Assembly (NCBI RefSeq): GCF_030867095.1
Contig: NC_081828.1
Coordinates: forward strand, 209,752,978-209,816,977
Direction of reading: 5' to 3'
Length of the DNA: 64,000 bases
From: Alligator mississippiensis
Taxonomy: Eukaryota; Chordata; Crocodylia; Alligatoridae
Shown here: in pieces, positions 23,820 to 34,378 of the stretch
Numbering within the stretch: the first letter of the stretch is position 1
How the letters are laid out: each line of letters opens with the position of its first letter
The notes under the pieces: model-generated
Told to the model about the DNA's origin: nothing
What the model saw: the letters and a program-made list of their open reading frames with translations, nothing else
Databases searched by the model: none
Translations under genes and position numbers: made by a program

Positions 23820-24908
23820 CTACATTTTTTTGAAAATGGGGAACCACATTGGCCCTTTTCCAGTCAACAGGCACCTCACCAGAGCACCACAAGTGCTCGT
23901 AAAGCTGTGCCAGGGGTCCTGCAAGGACCTCTGCCAGTTCCCTAAGCACTCTGGGGTGGAGATCGTCAGGACCTGCTGATTTGGACACATCTAGTACCTC
24001 CAGAAGTTCCCTGACTAGGTCCCCACTGACCCTGGGCCTGGCTGTGCCTACCCTGGGTCCATCCGGTATCCCAGTGTGGGGGATGTCCCTGTCCCTGCTC
24101 AGAAAAATGGAAGCAAAGAATCTGTTAAAGAGATTAGCTTTGTCATCTGGTGCTACCACCAGATTACCAAGCACGTCCTGCAGAGGCCCCACATTATTTA
24201 GTACCTCCTTCTTACCCGCTATGTGCTTAAAAAAGGACTTCTTGTTATCTTTGATTCGGGTAGCTAGCCCCAGCTCCATCTCTGCCTTAGCCTTCCTAAC
24301 AGCCCCCCTACAATCTCGAGCCAAGGAGGTATAATCCTCCTTGGTGATGGCCCCTCCCTTCCATTGGGTGTACACCTCCTTTTTGGCTTTGAGGTATTCA
24401 TGGATGCTTTTGGTGAGCCATGGGGGCTTTTGAGCACTCTTGCCCCCTTTGATCTGCATGGGGATTGTCATGCTTTGGGCTTGGAGGATCGTCTCCTCAA
24501 GGAACAACCACTCTTCTTGGACTCCCAACTCCGCTCCCTCCGGGACCCCAGAGACTCCCTGACTAGTCTCCTTACCTCATTGAAATCCACCCTCCTGAAG
24601 TCCAGGGCTACTGCCTTGCTGCAGGCCTTTGACACACTGCGCTGGATGGTGAATTCCAGTAGGCGATGGTTGCTATCACCCAGGTGGTCGAGCACCCGCA
24701 GTCCCCGCACCAGGTCATCACCTGTGGCCAGTGCCAGGTCCAACAAGGCATTTCCCCTGCTGGGACTGTGCACCTCCTGGGTTAGGTGGGGGTCCTGTAA
24801 CTTGGCTAGGAACCTACATGAGTGGTCAGACCTGGCTGACTGCTCTTCCCAGCAGATTTCCAGGTAGTTTAGGTCACCCATGATGACCACGTCCCTTTCC
24901 AAGTCTTT
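23820..24908 (-). mobile_element. CR1 LINE internal fragment: endonuclease end, linker, start of reverse transcriptase
   Basis: Two minus-strand frames meet here. 24468-24902 carries the endonuclease C-terminal half: VVIMGDLNYLEICWEE, SRGNALLDLALATGDDLV, DSNHRLLEF. 23686-24528 carries the linker to the reverse transcriptase: KPPWLTKSIHEYLKAKKEVY, NKKSFFKHIAGKKEV, LFNRFFASIF, KSAGPDDLHPRVLRELAEVL, PVDWKRANVVPHFQKN. The frame passes from one to the other near 24,500. The rest of the reverse transcriptase and the 3' end are missing, unlike ordinary 5'-truncated copies. Linker residues are well kept, so it is fairly young. Confidence 0.9.
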
Positions 24909-25403
24909 TTAAAGGAAATCTCACTCCTTCACAGGTAGACCTAATCATTAAATTACTCATTAAAGCTCCAGGCACACTCTTGAAGTCTAATCAGGTCTTT
25001 AAGTGCCTGTTAACACTTTCTCTGCCAGTGTAACATTTGTAGACTTTTTCTTGAGTCACTTCACACAGCCCAACTCCAAATAACATAGCACAAGAAAGTA
25101 ACCACATTTGTTTCAAAGTTACATTGATTTAGCAAACCAAAAAAACCCAAAAAACCCCAATACCAGAAGAGTCCAATCACTTGGGGTTCCTTCCCCTAGG
25201 CTAACTGAATTGGCCTTACTTGCTCTTCTTTGGGCACACCACCTTCCCCACAGGTTATTTTGGCTGTTATGCTTCCCTTTGGAATCCAGATGTTCTGCCT
25301 TCATGGGAATGCTCTTCTCAAATACTCCATCCCCTCCCCAGTTGGGATATGGGGCATCTTGTTCTGAATACTGATGATCAAGCCCATTGCCATGCTCCCC
25401 ATC
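24909..25403. other. No recognised feature
   Basis: There is no supported gene. A short A/C-rich run (AAAAAACCCAAAAAACCCC) occurs near 25,139. Confidence 0.3.
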
Positions 25404-25404
25404 A

Positions 25405-26205
25405 GACCTCAACAAATTGGAGGATTAGGCCAAAAGGAAATTCATGGGGTTCAATAAGGACAAGAGCAGATCTTGCACTTAGGACAAAACAATCCCATGC
25501 ACCAGTACAGGCTGAGGGCTGACTACAGAAAAGGACCTGGGGGTTACAGTGGATGATAAGCTGAATATGAACCAGCAGCGTGCCCTTGTTGTGAAGAAGA
25601 CTAATGGCATCCTAGGCCACACTGTTAAGAGTGTTGCCAGCAGGTCAATGGAAGTGATTATTCCCCTCTATTCAGTACTGGTGAGACCACATCTAGAGTA
25701 CTGTGTTCAGTTTTGGGCCTCCCACTACAGAAAGGATGTGGACAAATTGGCAAGAGTCCAGTGGAGGGCAACAAAAATGTTTTGGGGGCTGGGGCATATG
25801 ACTAATGAGGAGAGGCTGAGGGAACTGGGCTTATTCAGCCTGGAGAAGAGAAGCCTGAGAGGAGACTTAATAGCAGCCTTCAACTCCCTGCAGGGGGGTT
25901 CGAAAGAGGATGGAGCTGGACTGTTCTCAGTGGTGGCAGACGACAGAACAAGGAGCAATGGGTTCAAGTTGCAGCAAGGGAAGTTTAGGTTAGATATAGG
26001 AAAAACTCGCTCGCTAGGAGAGTAGTAAAGCACTGGAACAGGTTACCCAGAGCAACTGTGGAAGCTCCATCTTTAGAGGTTTTTAAGACCTGGCTAGACA
26101 AAGCTTTGGCTGGGATAATCTAGTTGGAGATGGTCCTGCGTTGAGCAGGGGGTTGCACTAGATGACATCCTGTGGTCCCTTCCAACCCTAATTTTCTATG
26201 ATTTT
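25405..26205 (+). mobile_element. CR1 LINE 3' part, plus strand
   Basis: It begins in the region after the catalytic block (LNKLED-like, FNKDKS). The frame 25549-26025 reads [53 protein letters not shown] and [19 protein letters not shown]. The tail is complete (GGTCCTGCGTTGAGCAGGGG, ACATCCTGTGGTCCCTTCC, TTTTCTATGATTTTA). One frame loss lies near the ORF2 end. It belongs to the same subfamily as the outer CR1 at 9-12 kb. Confidence 0.9.
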
Positions 26206-26227
26206 ATTATTCCTCTGCTGCTGGATT

Positions 26228-27015
26228 TTTAGAACATAGGAACATAAGAAGTGCCATACTGGGCCAGACCAAATGGTCCAGCTGGCCCAATATTCTGTCT
26301 TTGACAGTGGCAGAAATGGATGCTATAGAGGGAGAGCATTGCACTAGGTATCTCTACGATGATCCATCCCCTTTTTCAATATCCTTCCTGATATCCACCA
26401 TTATTGGTTTAGAGATGCCAGAGGAAACATCTCCAACCATTTTGTTCAATAGCCATCTGTCCCCCACCAGTTTATCCAGTCCCTTGTTCAACCTGGCTGT
26501 GTTATCTGCCTCCATCGCCTCCTGTGGCAATGAATTCCATAGGTTAACTGATTGTTGCATAAAAAATACTTTCTATTGTTAATTTAAAACCTGCCACCTA
26601 CTCATGTCAGCAGGTGACCCTTAGTTCTAGTATTCTGGGACTTGGTGAATAACTGTTCCCTGTTCACTTGGTCAGCACACTTAATGATTTTATAGACCTC
26701 TGTCATATCCCCTCTGTCAGCCTTCTCCTTTCCAAACTGAAGAGTCCTAGCCTTTTAAAGTCTCTCCTGGTCTGGCAAATGCTCCATGCCCCTGATGATT
26801 TTGGTTACCCTTCTCTGCACCTTTTCTAATTCTACTACATCTTTTTTGAGATGCAAGGACCAGAATTACACACACTATTCAACATGGGGACCCACCATGG
26901 GTTTGTATAATGGTATGGTGTTCTTCGTTTTATTTTCTCTTCCCTTCTTAAGGACATCCATTTTATTGGCTTTTTTGGCCACCACCACACAATGAGCTGA
27001 TGTTTTTTGAGAGCG
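26228..27015 (-). mobile_element. Older L3/CR1-like LINE 3' part
   Basis: The left end is the reverse complement of a TTCTTATGTTCCTATGTTCT tail, with GGGCCAGACCAAATGGTCCA just inside. Minus-strand pieces include MQQSVNLWNSLPQEAMEADN (the NLWNSLP block near the end of ORF2) and, further upstream, VVVAKKANKMDVLKKGRENK. Intervening DNA encodes a frame-broken LFSLE..RRG-like block (AAACTGAAGAGTCCTAGCC on the plus strand). It is clearly more diverged than the CR1 copies, so it is an older family. Confidence 0.75.
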
Positions 27016-28590
27016 ATCTACAATGGCTGCAGTGGCTCTTTCCCGAGTCATAACAGCACGTTCAGAACCCAGCACCGTGTACGCTTTCAAGGCAGCTTCT
27101 CCTGGACGACTCCCAGGCAGTCTCCTCTTATTTTGGGGGCTCCCTTTTCAGTTGGAGCAGCTTCAAGACCCACCACACACCCAGGTCACCCTAACAGTAC
27201 TTTGAGCAGTTTGTGTGCTCAACTCTCCAGTACCTGCTGATAAGTCTCTCCTTGTCCCTCACAATCTTCTGTGCTACTTCCCAATCACTACAAGGATTTG
27301 TGCAAAGACACCAAATTATATTTTACCATCTTCCCCCTTTTCCTTCACCCATCCCAGGTTTTTTTTACTGCCTCAGCCCACCGTCCTCTTTGACTTTCCC
27401 CCAAGGGTGACCACCAACCATTCGCATAATGCATCTTAACCCAAGGAAAGCTGGTCATCATATCCTCTGATTGTAGCACCTCTATAAACTTGGGCACCTG
27501 CTGAAAATGAAAAGGCAACACAAAGTAACCAGAAACAACCAGGGGATGCTGAAAGCTGCCATTGTGCTCCTTAGCTCTGCAAGTTAGGGACCAATTAACC
27601 AATGTGAACTGGGTTCTCCCTCCCATCAAGTCCCATTTTCATTCCAGTTACTCACACAGAAGATGGTGCTCCCCTGCAAAAGTGAGAAGATTAGAAGCAA
27701 ACACAGTTGAAGTATCCCTGCCTATTGAAAGACAGTGGACATATGCCAAGCCTCCCCTCATTTTACCACCGGCTGTCTCTCATCTAGTTCCTTTCTCCAA
27801 TCCTTTGACCACTTCTGTTCTTCCCCTTGATTTCCAGACTGAGCTCCAAACCTAGGATTCTTAGCTTTCCTTTCTCTTGAGTGCTCTGTATCCCTCACAT
27901 ACCTGAAAAGGCTAGCCCCCTAGCCACACCGCCTTGCTTCTATTCAAGCTGAGTGAAGAGCCCCCAGTCTCTCGTATAAGACTCTGAACATTGACTTTCA
28001 TGACAGACACAATTATGGATATATCACCGGCAAAAGTTATAACTCATGGGAAGTAGGACACTGGCTGCTGGTCCTAAAAAATACTCCCCCCCTGTTACAA
28101 CCTCCCCCTCAACTAGTAACCAGTCAAAGGATCTACTCCAAAGACATAACAGCAGGCTTCGAGTGCATCGTTCCCAACCTTAGTATCACTGGCTCCATGT
28201 CAGGCCACACATTCACTAGCAGGACACTTGTTGTTCCCAGGCTTTAGCATCTACAACCACCAGATAAGCCTCTCCAGCAGCTTGTACTTCAATAGGATTG
28301 CCCATAAATAGTCACAGTCAAATAGGCTGTCCTTCATTGGTTTCATGAGTATACACAGCATTTCCACTTGCTGCAGGTCCCAGTCTCAAATACCTCCCAT
28401 AATTCAACCCTTGCAATTGACTGCTGGGTATAAATCCAAGCACTGCTCAAACCCATCTTTTCGGCAAGATCTTGGACAGGATGGTGCGATAGTGCCGAGC
28501 AAGATTCATGGCCTCCATGTTCCCAAGATAGTCTTGCCTCCCCCTTTCCCAACAGGATCAATAGTCCTCTATTAAATGGCTCTGCTAGGT
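27016..28590. other. No recognised feature
   Basis: I see no gene or clearly named repeat. Several 60-97 codon frames overlap in both directions. The part at 28,000-28,590 has a longer minus-strand frame (28343-28630) that I cannot place. Confidence 0.3.
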
Positions 28591-28639
28591 GCCCTGTAGT
28601 CCAAGTCTGACTGGATTCTGTAGTGAACACTGTACGAAA

Positions 28640-29105
28640 TAACCTCTGATGAAGCTCTGCCCCTTCTTCAAGGTAGATATGGCCCCCTCCATTTCTGTAA
28701 TGCAGATCAGGTCATTCAGACTTTCTCCCTGCTCAGTAATTAGCATGCAAAGCCTGAAATTGAGGAATTGCAAGGGGTCTGAATCAAGGCGAATGCTCAA
28801 ATTGTAGCCTGAATCAATGGGTTCAATGGTGGTATCATCACAGGAATAAAGAAAGGAGGTAGGAGGGAGAGATACAGATAAGGAGCTCTGTTTGAGGCAG
28901 ATTGAGCTCAAGCTGATTATTAGACATCTCTGAGATATTAGAAAGACCAGCTGAAATCTTACTTTGGCCGGGAGGAGACAGGTTCTAGAGGAGAGTGAAG
29001 ATCTGTGAATTGTCTGCAAAGAAGTGGTCACTGAATTGGTGTTTTCAGATCAGATAAAGGAAAAAGAGAAGAGACCCAGGTATGGAGCCCTGGGAAACTT
29101 GCACA
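28640..29105 (-). mobile_element. L2-like LINE reverse transcriptase remnant
   Basis: On the minus strand one reads VSQGSIPGSLLFFLYL (the GVPQGSxLGPLLF block), then FADNSQIFTLL (the catalytic FADDxQ block with its second Asp replaced by Asn), and NLSPPGQSKISAGLSNIS followed by EMSNNQLELNLPQTELLI. The WMSNNxLxLNxxKTELLI phrase is typical of L2-clade LINEs rather than CR1. Several frame changes separate the pieces. The 148-codon frame 28585-29031 overlaps only part of it. Confidence 0.65.
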
Positions 29106-29608
29106 AAACCTTTTTGAGGCTTATCCAGCTGTACTATTCAGCACTTTCATGATAGGGTCTGAAGACACATCAAAGTTGCACATTGGCAGCTTTATCTTAT
29201 CACAGACAGCTGGACAATAACATTTTTCTCAGCCTATTCCAAATAAAACAGTCTGAGGTTAAAAGAGATTGAGATTTCTAAATCTGGTCACTGACCACTA
29301 AAATGAACGTACAGAAGCAACTGTTCAAGCCCACATGCTCCTAGACAAGCAACTGAATTACGAAACAGACTTGAGGGTGACCTGAACTTTGGGTGAAGCA
29401 AGAGGACTTTGTAATAGCAGAGTTCTGTAATAACCATGAACTCAATCCACCGTCCATGTGTTACCGTGTGCCTCTGGTTCATTAGCTTCCCCAATATCAG
29501 GTCTCCTTGTTTTCCTCAATTCAGCACACACAGCTCTGGGCACCTTCTCACTTCCAGTGCACCAAGAAGACATAACTCGCTCCACATCCTGACCACTTGC
29601 TCCTTGAA
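29106..29608. other. No recognised feature
   Basis: I can support neither a gene nor a repeat here. Confidence 0.3.
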
Positions 29609-29609
29609 G

Positions 29610-30108
29610 ATTTCATAGACCTTAGAGCTGGAAGGGACCTTGAAGATCAAGTCCAGCCCCCTGCCCCAGGGGCAGGAAGTCAGATAGGGTCAAAGGATCC
29701 CAGCAAGATCAGCATCCAAACGTTTCTTGAATGAGTCCAGAGTAGGTGCCTGCATCACTTCTGGAGGGAGTCTATTCCAGGCTTTGGGGACTCAGACAGT
29801 AAAGAAGTTTTTCCTTATGTCCAGCCTAAAATGGTCTTGGAGAAGTTTGTGACCATTGGACCTTGTCATCCCTTGGGGCGCTCTGGTGAACAGACGTTCT
29901 CCCAGGTCCTGATGCACACCTCTGATGTACTCATAGGCAGCCACCAGGTCCCCCCTGAGCCTGCGCTTTTCCAGACTGAAGAGTCCCATGGCTCTCAGCC
30001 TTGCTTCATAAGGCCTGCTCTCCTGTCCTCTGATCACATGTGTGGCTCTCCTCTGGACTCTCTCAAGCTTCTCCAGCAACGCTTTACCTCTTCTTGGCTC
30101 ATAGACTA
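29610..30108 (-). mobile_element. CR1 LINE 3' end, minus strand
   Basis: The tail is at the left (GATTTCATAGACCTTAGAGC, TGGAAGGGACCTTGAAGATC). The frame 29792-30133 carries [40 protein letters not shown] and RAPQGMTRSNGHKLLQDHF. It is the same subfamily as the 20.2-kb copy and better preserved. At about 30,108 it jumps to the endonuclease region of a CR1 in the same orientation, so the piece between has been deleted or two copies abut. Confidence 0.9.
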
Positions 30109-30109
30109 C

Positions 30110-30350
30110 TTGAGTTAGGCAGAGCTCATCCACATTTGCGACTGATCAGATTTGGCCAAGTGCTCTTCCCACGAGATGTCTGGGTAGTTAGAGTCTCCTA
30201 TGACAACCATATACCGAGAGCATGCAGCCTCAGCCAGTTCCCTGGCAAATTCTTGGTCTAGGTCTTGTTTCTGGTTAGGAAGTCTGTAGTAGACTCCTAC
30301 CATGGTGTCCCCTGTGCCACGTTCACCACGGATTTTAACATTGCTTCTGC
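30110..30350 (-). mobile_element. CR1 endonuclease fragment
   Basis: The minus-strand frame 30115-30303 reads MVGVYYRLPNQKQDLDQEFA and VVIGDSNYPDISWEEHLAKS, with RGERGTGDT upstream up to about 30,345. These are the VYYRPP and GDxNYPDISWE blocks of the CR1 AP-like endonuclease, with GDLN changed to GDSN. It lies directly against the CR1 3' end at 29.6-30.1 kb in the same orientation, possibly as one element with an internal deletion of about 2 kb. Confidence 0.8.
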
Positions 30351-30760
30351 AGTGTGCACAGGAAGGACACTGGTGTTAGCTGAGGGATCAACAGAGCATC
30401 AGAATCCTTGTCATTTGTTTTTAGGGCTTCCCCCTGCACTAGTGCTTCAAGAAAAGGTGGTCAATCTTCAGACTGATCCATAAATCATTAGCTACAGTAT
30501 TGGTATTAGACAAATATGAGAATAACCATCATTAGTTGCATGACTAAATCAGCACCAGGTTGCCTATTCTGACCCCAGAAGTGGATCTACCATGAATCCG
30601 CAGCCCTTCCCAGTTGGCCCCAATGCCAGCTGAATCATAGACGTGGAGCAAGAAAGGGTTTTGAGGAACCTCCAAGGAGTTACAATGCAGCAAAGCACAT
30701 GTGCAAGTCTACTACTGGCTTGGGTCCTCAGATACTGTTGTGAAGGATGCCCCTCCAAAA
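30351..30760. other. No recognised feature
   Basis: Nothing is supported in this stretch. Confidence 0.3.
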
Positions 30761-30768
30761 ACCTAAAG

Positions 30769-30936
30769 CAGGGGTGAGCAAAATGCGGCCCTCCAGGCCA
30801 TTGTCTCTGGCCTGTGGGGCCCCCAAAAATTTAGAAAATTAATATTTATCTTCCTCTGGCTGCCTGTCATACGGCCCTTGATGGCTTGCCAAAACGCAGT
30901 AAGCGGCCCTCCGCCCCACATAATTGCCCACCTCTG
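30769..30936. mobile_element. hAT-like MITE with 8-bp target duplication
   Basis: The ends are CAGGGGTGAGCAAAATGCGG and CATAATTGCCCACCTCTG, terminal inverted repeats of the CAGxGGT...ACCxCTG hAT type. They are flanked by ACCTAAAG (30761-30768) and ACCTAGAG (30937-30944), an 8-bp duplication with one mismatch, as hAT transposases make. The 168-bp body includes GCGGCCCTCCAGGCC near the left and GCGGCCCTCC near the right. There is no coding capacity. Confidence 0.85.
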
Positions 30937-30944
30937 ACCTAGAG

Positions 30945-32472
30945 ACTCTCTGTCACTATGAGACACAGGATCCCGATTTAATTGTAACTGTGGTCTGACC
31001 CTGTGTGGCATTTATTGTGCTCTTACAGACAAAGGCAGAAGACACAGACAGCCTGTGTACTGTTGTAAATAGATTTACTAGGAGTATAGGCTAAAAAAGA
31101 CTGTTCCAGGAACTCGCTGACCCATTGCTATGCATCCCCCTATGCTTACAACCCCACTCTGTTTACACCTGCCTCCTTCTCATGCACCCCTTGCTTGAAA
31201 TTCCCCCTGGGTTCCTGTCTTGTCATGAGCATTTTAGATTCAGAGCCCTTTGGGACTATGCACAGTACAGCTCCATCTGTGCTGATGCTGCTATACATAT
31301 ATCTGATGGGGATGTCCCATGAGCTTCTAGTCTTTCACAGCTGTCTCAAAATATGTTCAGGGCTGATGAGACAGTACCCAGTGGAATGAGAGTAGGAGAC
31401 CTCCAAACCTTTGAAAAAACTTTGCGCAGGCAGAGATTTCCTGCTTTTCAGGGGATTATAACCATTGTTCTGCATCAATCCCACATCCTGTAGTTCAGAT
31501 CTAAAAAAAAAATAAAAAATTCATCCAGGTAGGAAAAAATGTTATCCTTTCTTTCCTCCTCCTTTATATCTTTCTTAAGAAGCTTGCATGCATGAAACCA
31601 GTAGGTAATGACTCATCATTGCATCCACGTGACAACCCTAGGATGTTCAAGGTCAATGCAAAGTGGTCAGGAATACATCCTACCAGAGGGAATCTGCCAG
31701 CTTCACAGCATAATAACTGAAGCCCAGTCAATTTGCTTATAGTCATGCCTCAGCTCTGAGGTTTTTGCTGACCTCTGCAAAATAGAAAGTCTACACATCT
31801 CTGCCCTCTATCACTAGCATTTAGTCTAGAAGGTCAAGGAAGCCATTTTCATATCTCTGCTAAAAGAAACAGCCTACCTATTTTATTATGTACTTTATTT
31901 CCATTATGCTGCAGACGCACTCGGAGCCGGGTCCTGAGTGAGCATAGAGCAGGGTTGCGCCACTGAAGTCAAGGAAGCACCGCAGATTTACATCAGCTGC
32001 GAATTTGCTCCTCAAACTCCCCAGAGAGAGACCCAAGCTCAGCTCCTCTCATCCATCTTGCCTCATGCTTATTGATAAGGTACCACAGACAGTTCACCGC
32101 TGCAGGGAGTTATACTCTTTGGCCTCTTGCCCACGCTTCTGGGCACAAAGCACACAGCTTCTTTCCCTTGCACAGATTTGTGCTCACGCTTCCCTCCAGA
32201 TTTCTCATGCACCTGCTGCAACATGCTTTATCTTTGCTGTCAGGCAGAAGTGCCTTCAGACCTGTTTCTCCAGAGGTATTGTTCAGACATCCCTTTTTGT
32301 TTTAGAGTCAACTCTTGAAGGAGAAACAGCATGCAGTGACAATATATTTTCAGTGCAGGCTCAGAGGAGAGGTTTCTTAGCAGTAACAAATAACGTGTAT
32401 CTATTCTGAAGAAGCTAATAACTCTCTTTTTGTATCCATGCTCATGTATGTGCATGCATATATAAAGTATGT
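30945..32472. other. No recognised feature
   Basis: I see no supported gene or repeat. Several overlapping frames of 60-134 codons on the plus strand at 32,005-32,409 show no motif or splice pattern. Confidence 0.3.
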
Positions 32473-32496
32473 CTCACACACACACACACACACACA
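32473..32496. repeat. (CA)n microsatellite
   Basis: A short uninterrupted run of CA dinucleotides, about 11-12 units. Confidence 0.95.
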
Positions 32497-33378
32497 TGCA
32501 TACACAGCAGGGAAGGGTATATTATAATAGGCCCTCAGTTATCTGAAGCTTATTTAAATGAACTTTGAAATGATCTAAACTCTCAATCTGGTTGCAAGAA
32601 ATGCAAAAAAACAAAGTGAATATCTTCACATGTATATGTATGTACACATATGCAAATACACATGGTCAATGCAAGCATGGATACCAAGTTGCTGGACTGC
32701 TGTGTGTGATTTTCTTTTATGTTTCTCTTTTTGGTGCCTTCATAAATTATAGATGTCTCGTATAGCTGAACATTTTACAGATATGAACTGGGGCTGTTAC
32801 CACAGGGTTCAGATAAGTGATGATCTTCTGTATCTTAAAAAGAATATATGCATTGTATATTTTTATGCACATACACAGAACATTTTACAGGTAGTAAAAA
32901 AAAAATGTTTTTCACCAGAAATGCAATTGTTTTTCAAAAATGTCATGGAAAATGTCTTTGAATTTTTTTCAATGTAAAACAAACCTGAATAATTTTACAG
33001 GTTTAGAATTTTGTTGGGGGTGGGAAATATCCTAGAATAATTAAATCCCAATGTTTCAGCTGAAAAAAGTCATCTTAGTAGGGGAAAAAACTGTTCAACA
33101 AAAAATAAATTCAACAAGCTCTAATGAATATTTAAGTGGTGTTCAAGGTAGAGATAATGTTACGCCTATGAGAAAGAAGGGTATATCTATATGATGCCCC
33201 AGACACTCCCTGGGGATGTCTCTTTTGAGCATAGCCTGCCCATTTGCTCCTACTCACATGCACCAAACCTGGAGATGAGGCAGCAATGCCACTCAGGGGA
33301 CTCCCCTCACCTCTGCTTTCAATCATGCCAGAAACAGAGAGCTCCAAGGGGGCCCTCACTGGGAGCACCATGAACACA
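32497..33378. other. No recognised feature (AT-rich)
   Basis: This is AT-rich sequence with short A and T runs. No gene or specific repeat was recognised. Confidence 0.3.
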
Positions 33379-33386
33379 ATGTAGAC

Positions 33387-33722
33387 CAGTGGTTCTCAAC
33401 CTTGTTAGACCCAAGGGCCTTCTCATTAAACAAAAGAAGGCATCCCTCTTCAGATTCAAGGCACCCATCAGAAAAATGCCAGCTCTTAGATTTCACTAAT
33501 TTTTTGACTGGAGAAAAATACGAGAGCAATTCTTCTATTGCAAGGAGCTCAGGAAGGCCGTGGCATGTTTGAGAATGGTTTAAACACCATGGATTCCTAT
33601 TTGAAATCTCTGGGTTTATCTTGTGAATCATGTGCACACCTCATAATGCCAAGATTGAGTGGCACTCTTGAAAGTATCCTGCAGGACCTCTGGGTGCCAT
33701 GGCACCTTATTGAGAACCAGTG
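33387..33722. mobile_element. hAT (Charlie-like) non-autonomous element
   Basis: The left end is CAGTGGTTCTCAACCTTGTT and the right end is CACCTTATTGAGAACCAGTG; TTGAGAACCA is the shared inverted-repeat core typical of Charlie-type hAT elements. The right subterminal part contains GGGTGCCATGGCACC. The flanks ATGTAGAC (33379-33386) and GTATAGAC (33723-33730) form an imperfect 8-bp target duplication. At about 336 bp there is no transposase. Its right terminus is the seed of the adjoining minisatellite. Confidence 0.85.
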
Positions 33723-34378
33723 GTATAGACTTCCATGGCACCTTATAGAAAACCAGTGCTGTAGACATCCATGACACCTTATTGGGAACCGGTGGTGTAG
33801 ACATCCATGGCACCTTATTGGGAACCAGTGGTGTAGACATCCATGACACCTTATTGAGAACCGGTGGTGTAGACATCCATGGCACCTTATTGGGAACCGG
33901 TGGTGTAGACATACATGGCACCTTATTGAGAACTGGTGGTGTAGACATCCATGACACCTTATTGGGAACCGGTGGTGTAGACATCCATGGCACCTTATTG
34001 AGAACCGGTGGTGTAGACATCCATGGCACCTTATTGAGAACCGGTGGTGTAGACATACATGGCACCTTATTGAGAACTGGTGGTGTAGACATCCATGACA
34101 CCTTATTGGGAACCGGTGGTGTAGACATCCATGGCACCTTATTGGGAACCGGTGGTGTAGACATCCATGGCACCTTATTGGGAACTGGTGGTGTAGACAT
34201 CCATGGCACCTTATTGAGAACCAGTGGTGTAGACATCTATGGCACCTTATTGGGAACTGGTGGTGTAGACATCCATGACACCTTATTGGGAACCGGTGGT
34301 GTAGACATCCATGACACCTTATTGAGAACCAGTGGTGGAGACATCTATGGCACCTTATTGAGAACCAGTGGTGTAGAA
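33723..34378. repeat. 36-bp minisatellite, about 18 units, derived from a hAT end
   Basis: The unit, written from the target duplication, is GTGTAGAC + ATCCATGGCACC + TTATTGRGAACCRGTG. The last 26 bases of the unit match the right end of the preceding hAT element and the first 8 match its target duplication. Units differ at a few positions (GGCACC/GACACC, GGGAACC/GAGAACC, CCGG/CCAG/CTGG). A four-unit (144-bp) higher-order copy is visible: ACATACATGG occurs at 33,909 and again 144 bp later. Because 36 is a multiple of 3 and the unit lacks stops, both strands show ~200-codon frames that are not genes. Confidence 0.95.

Noticed and set aside
28343-28630. 95-codon minus-strand frame next to the L2-like remnant
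   Set aside because: I could not link it to L2 ORF2 or any other family. It has too little support to call.
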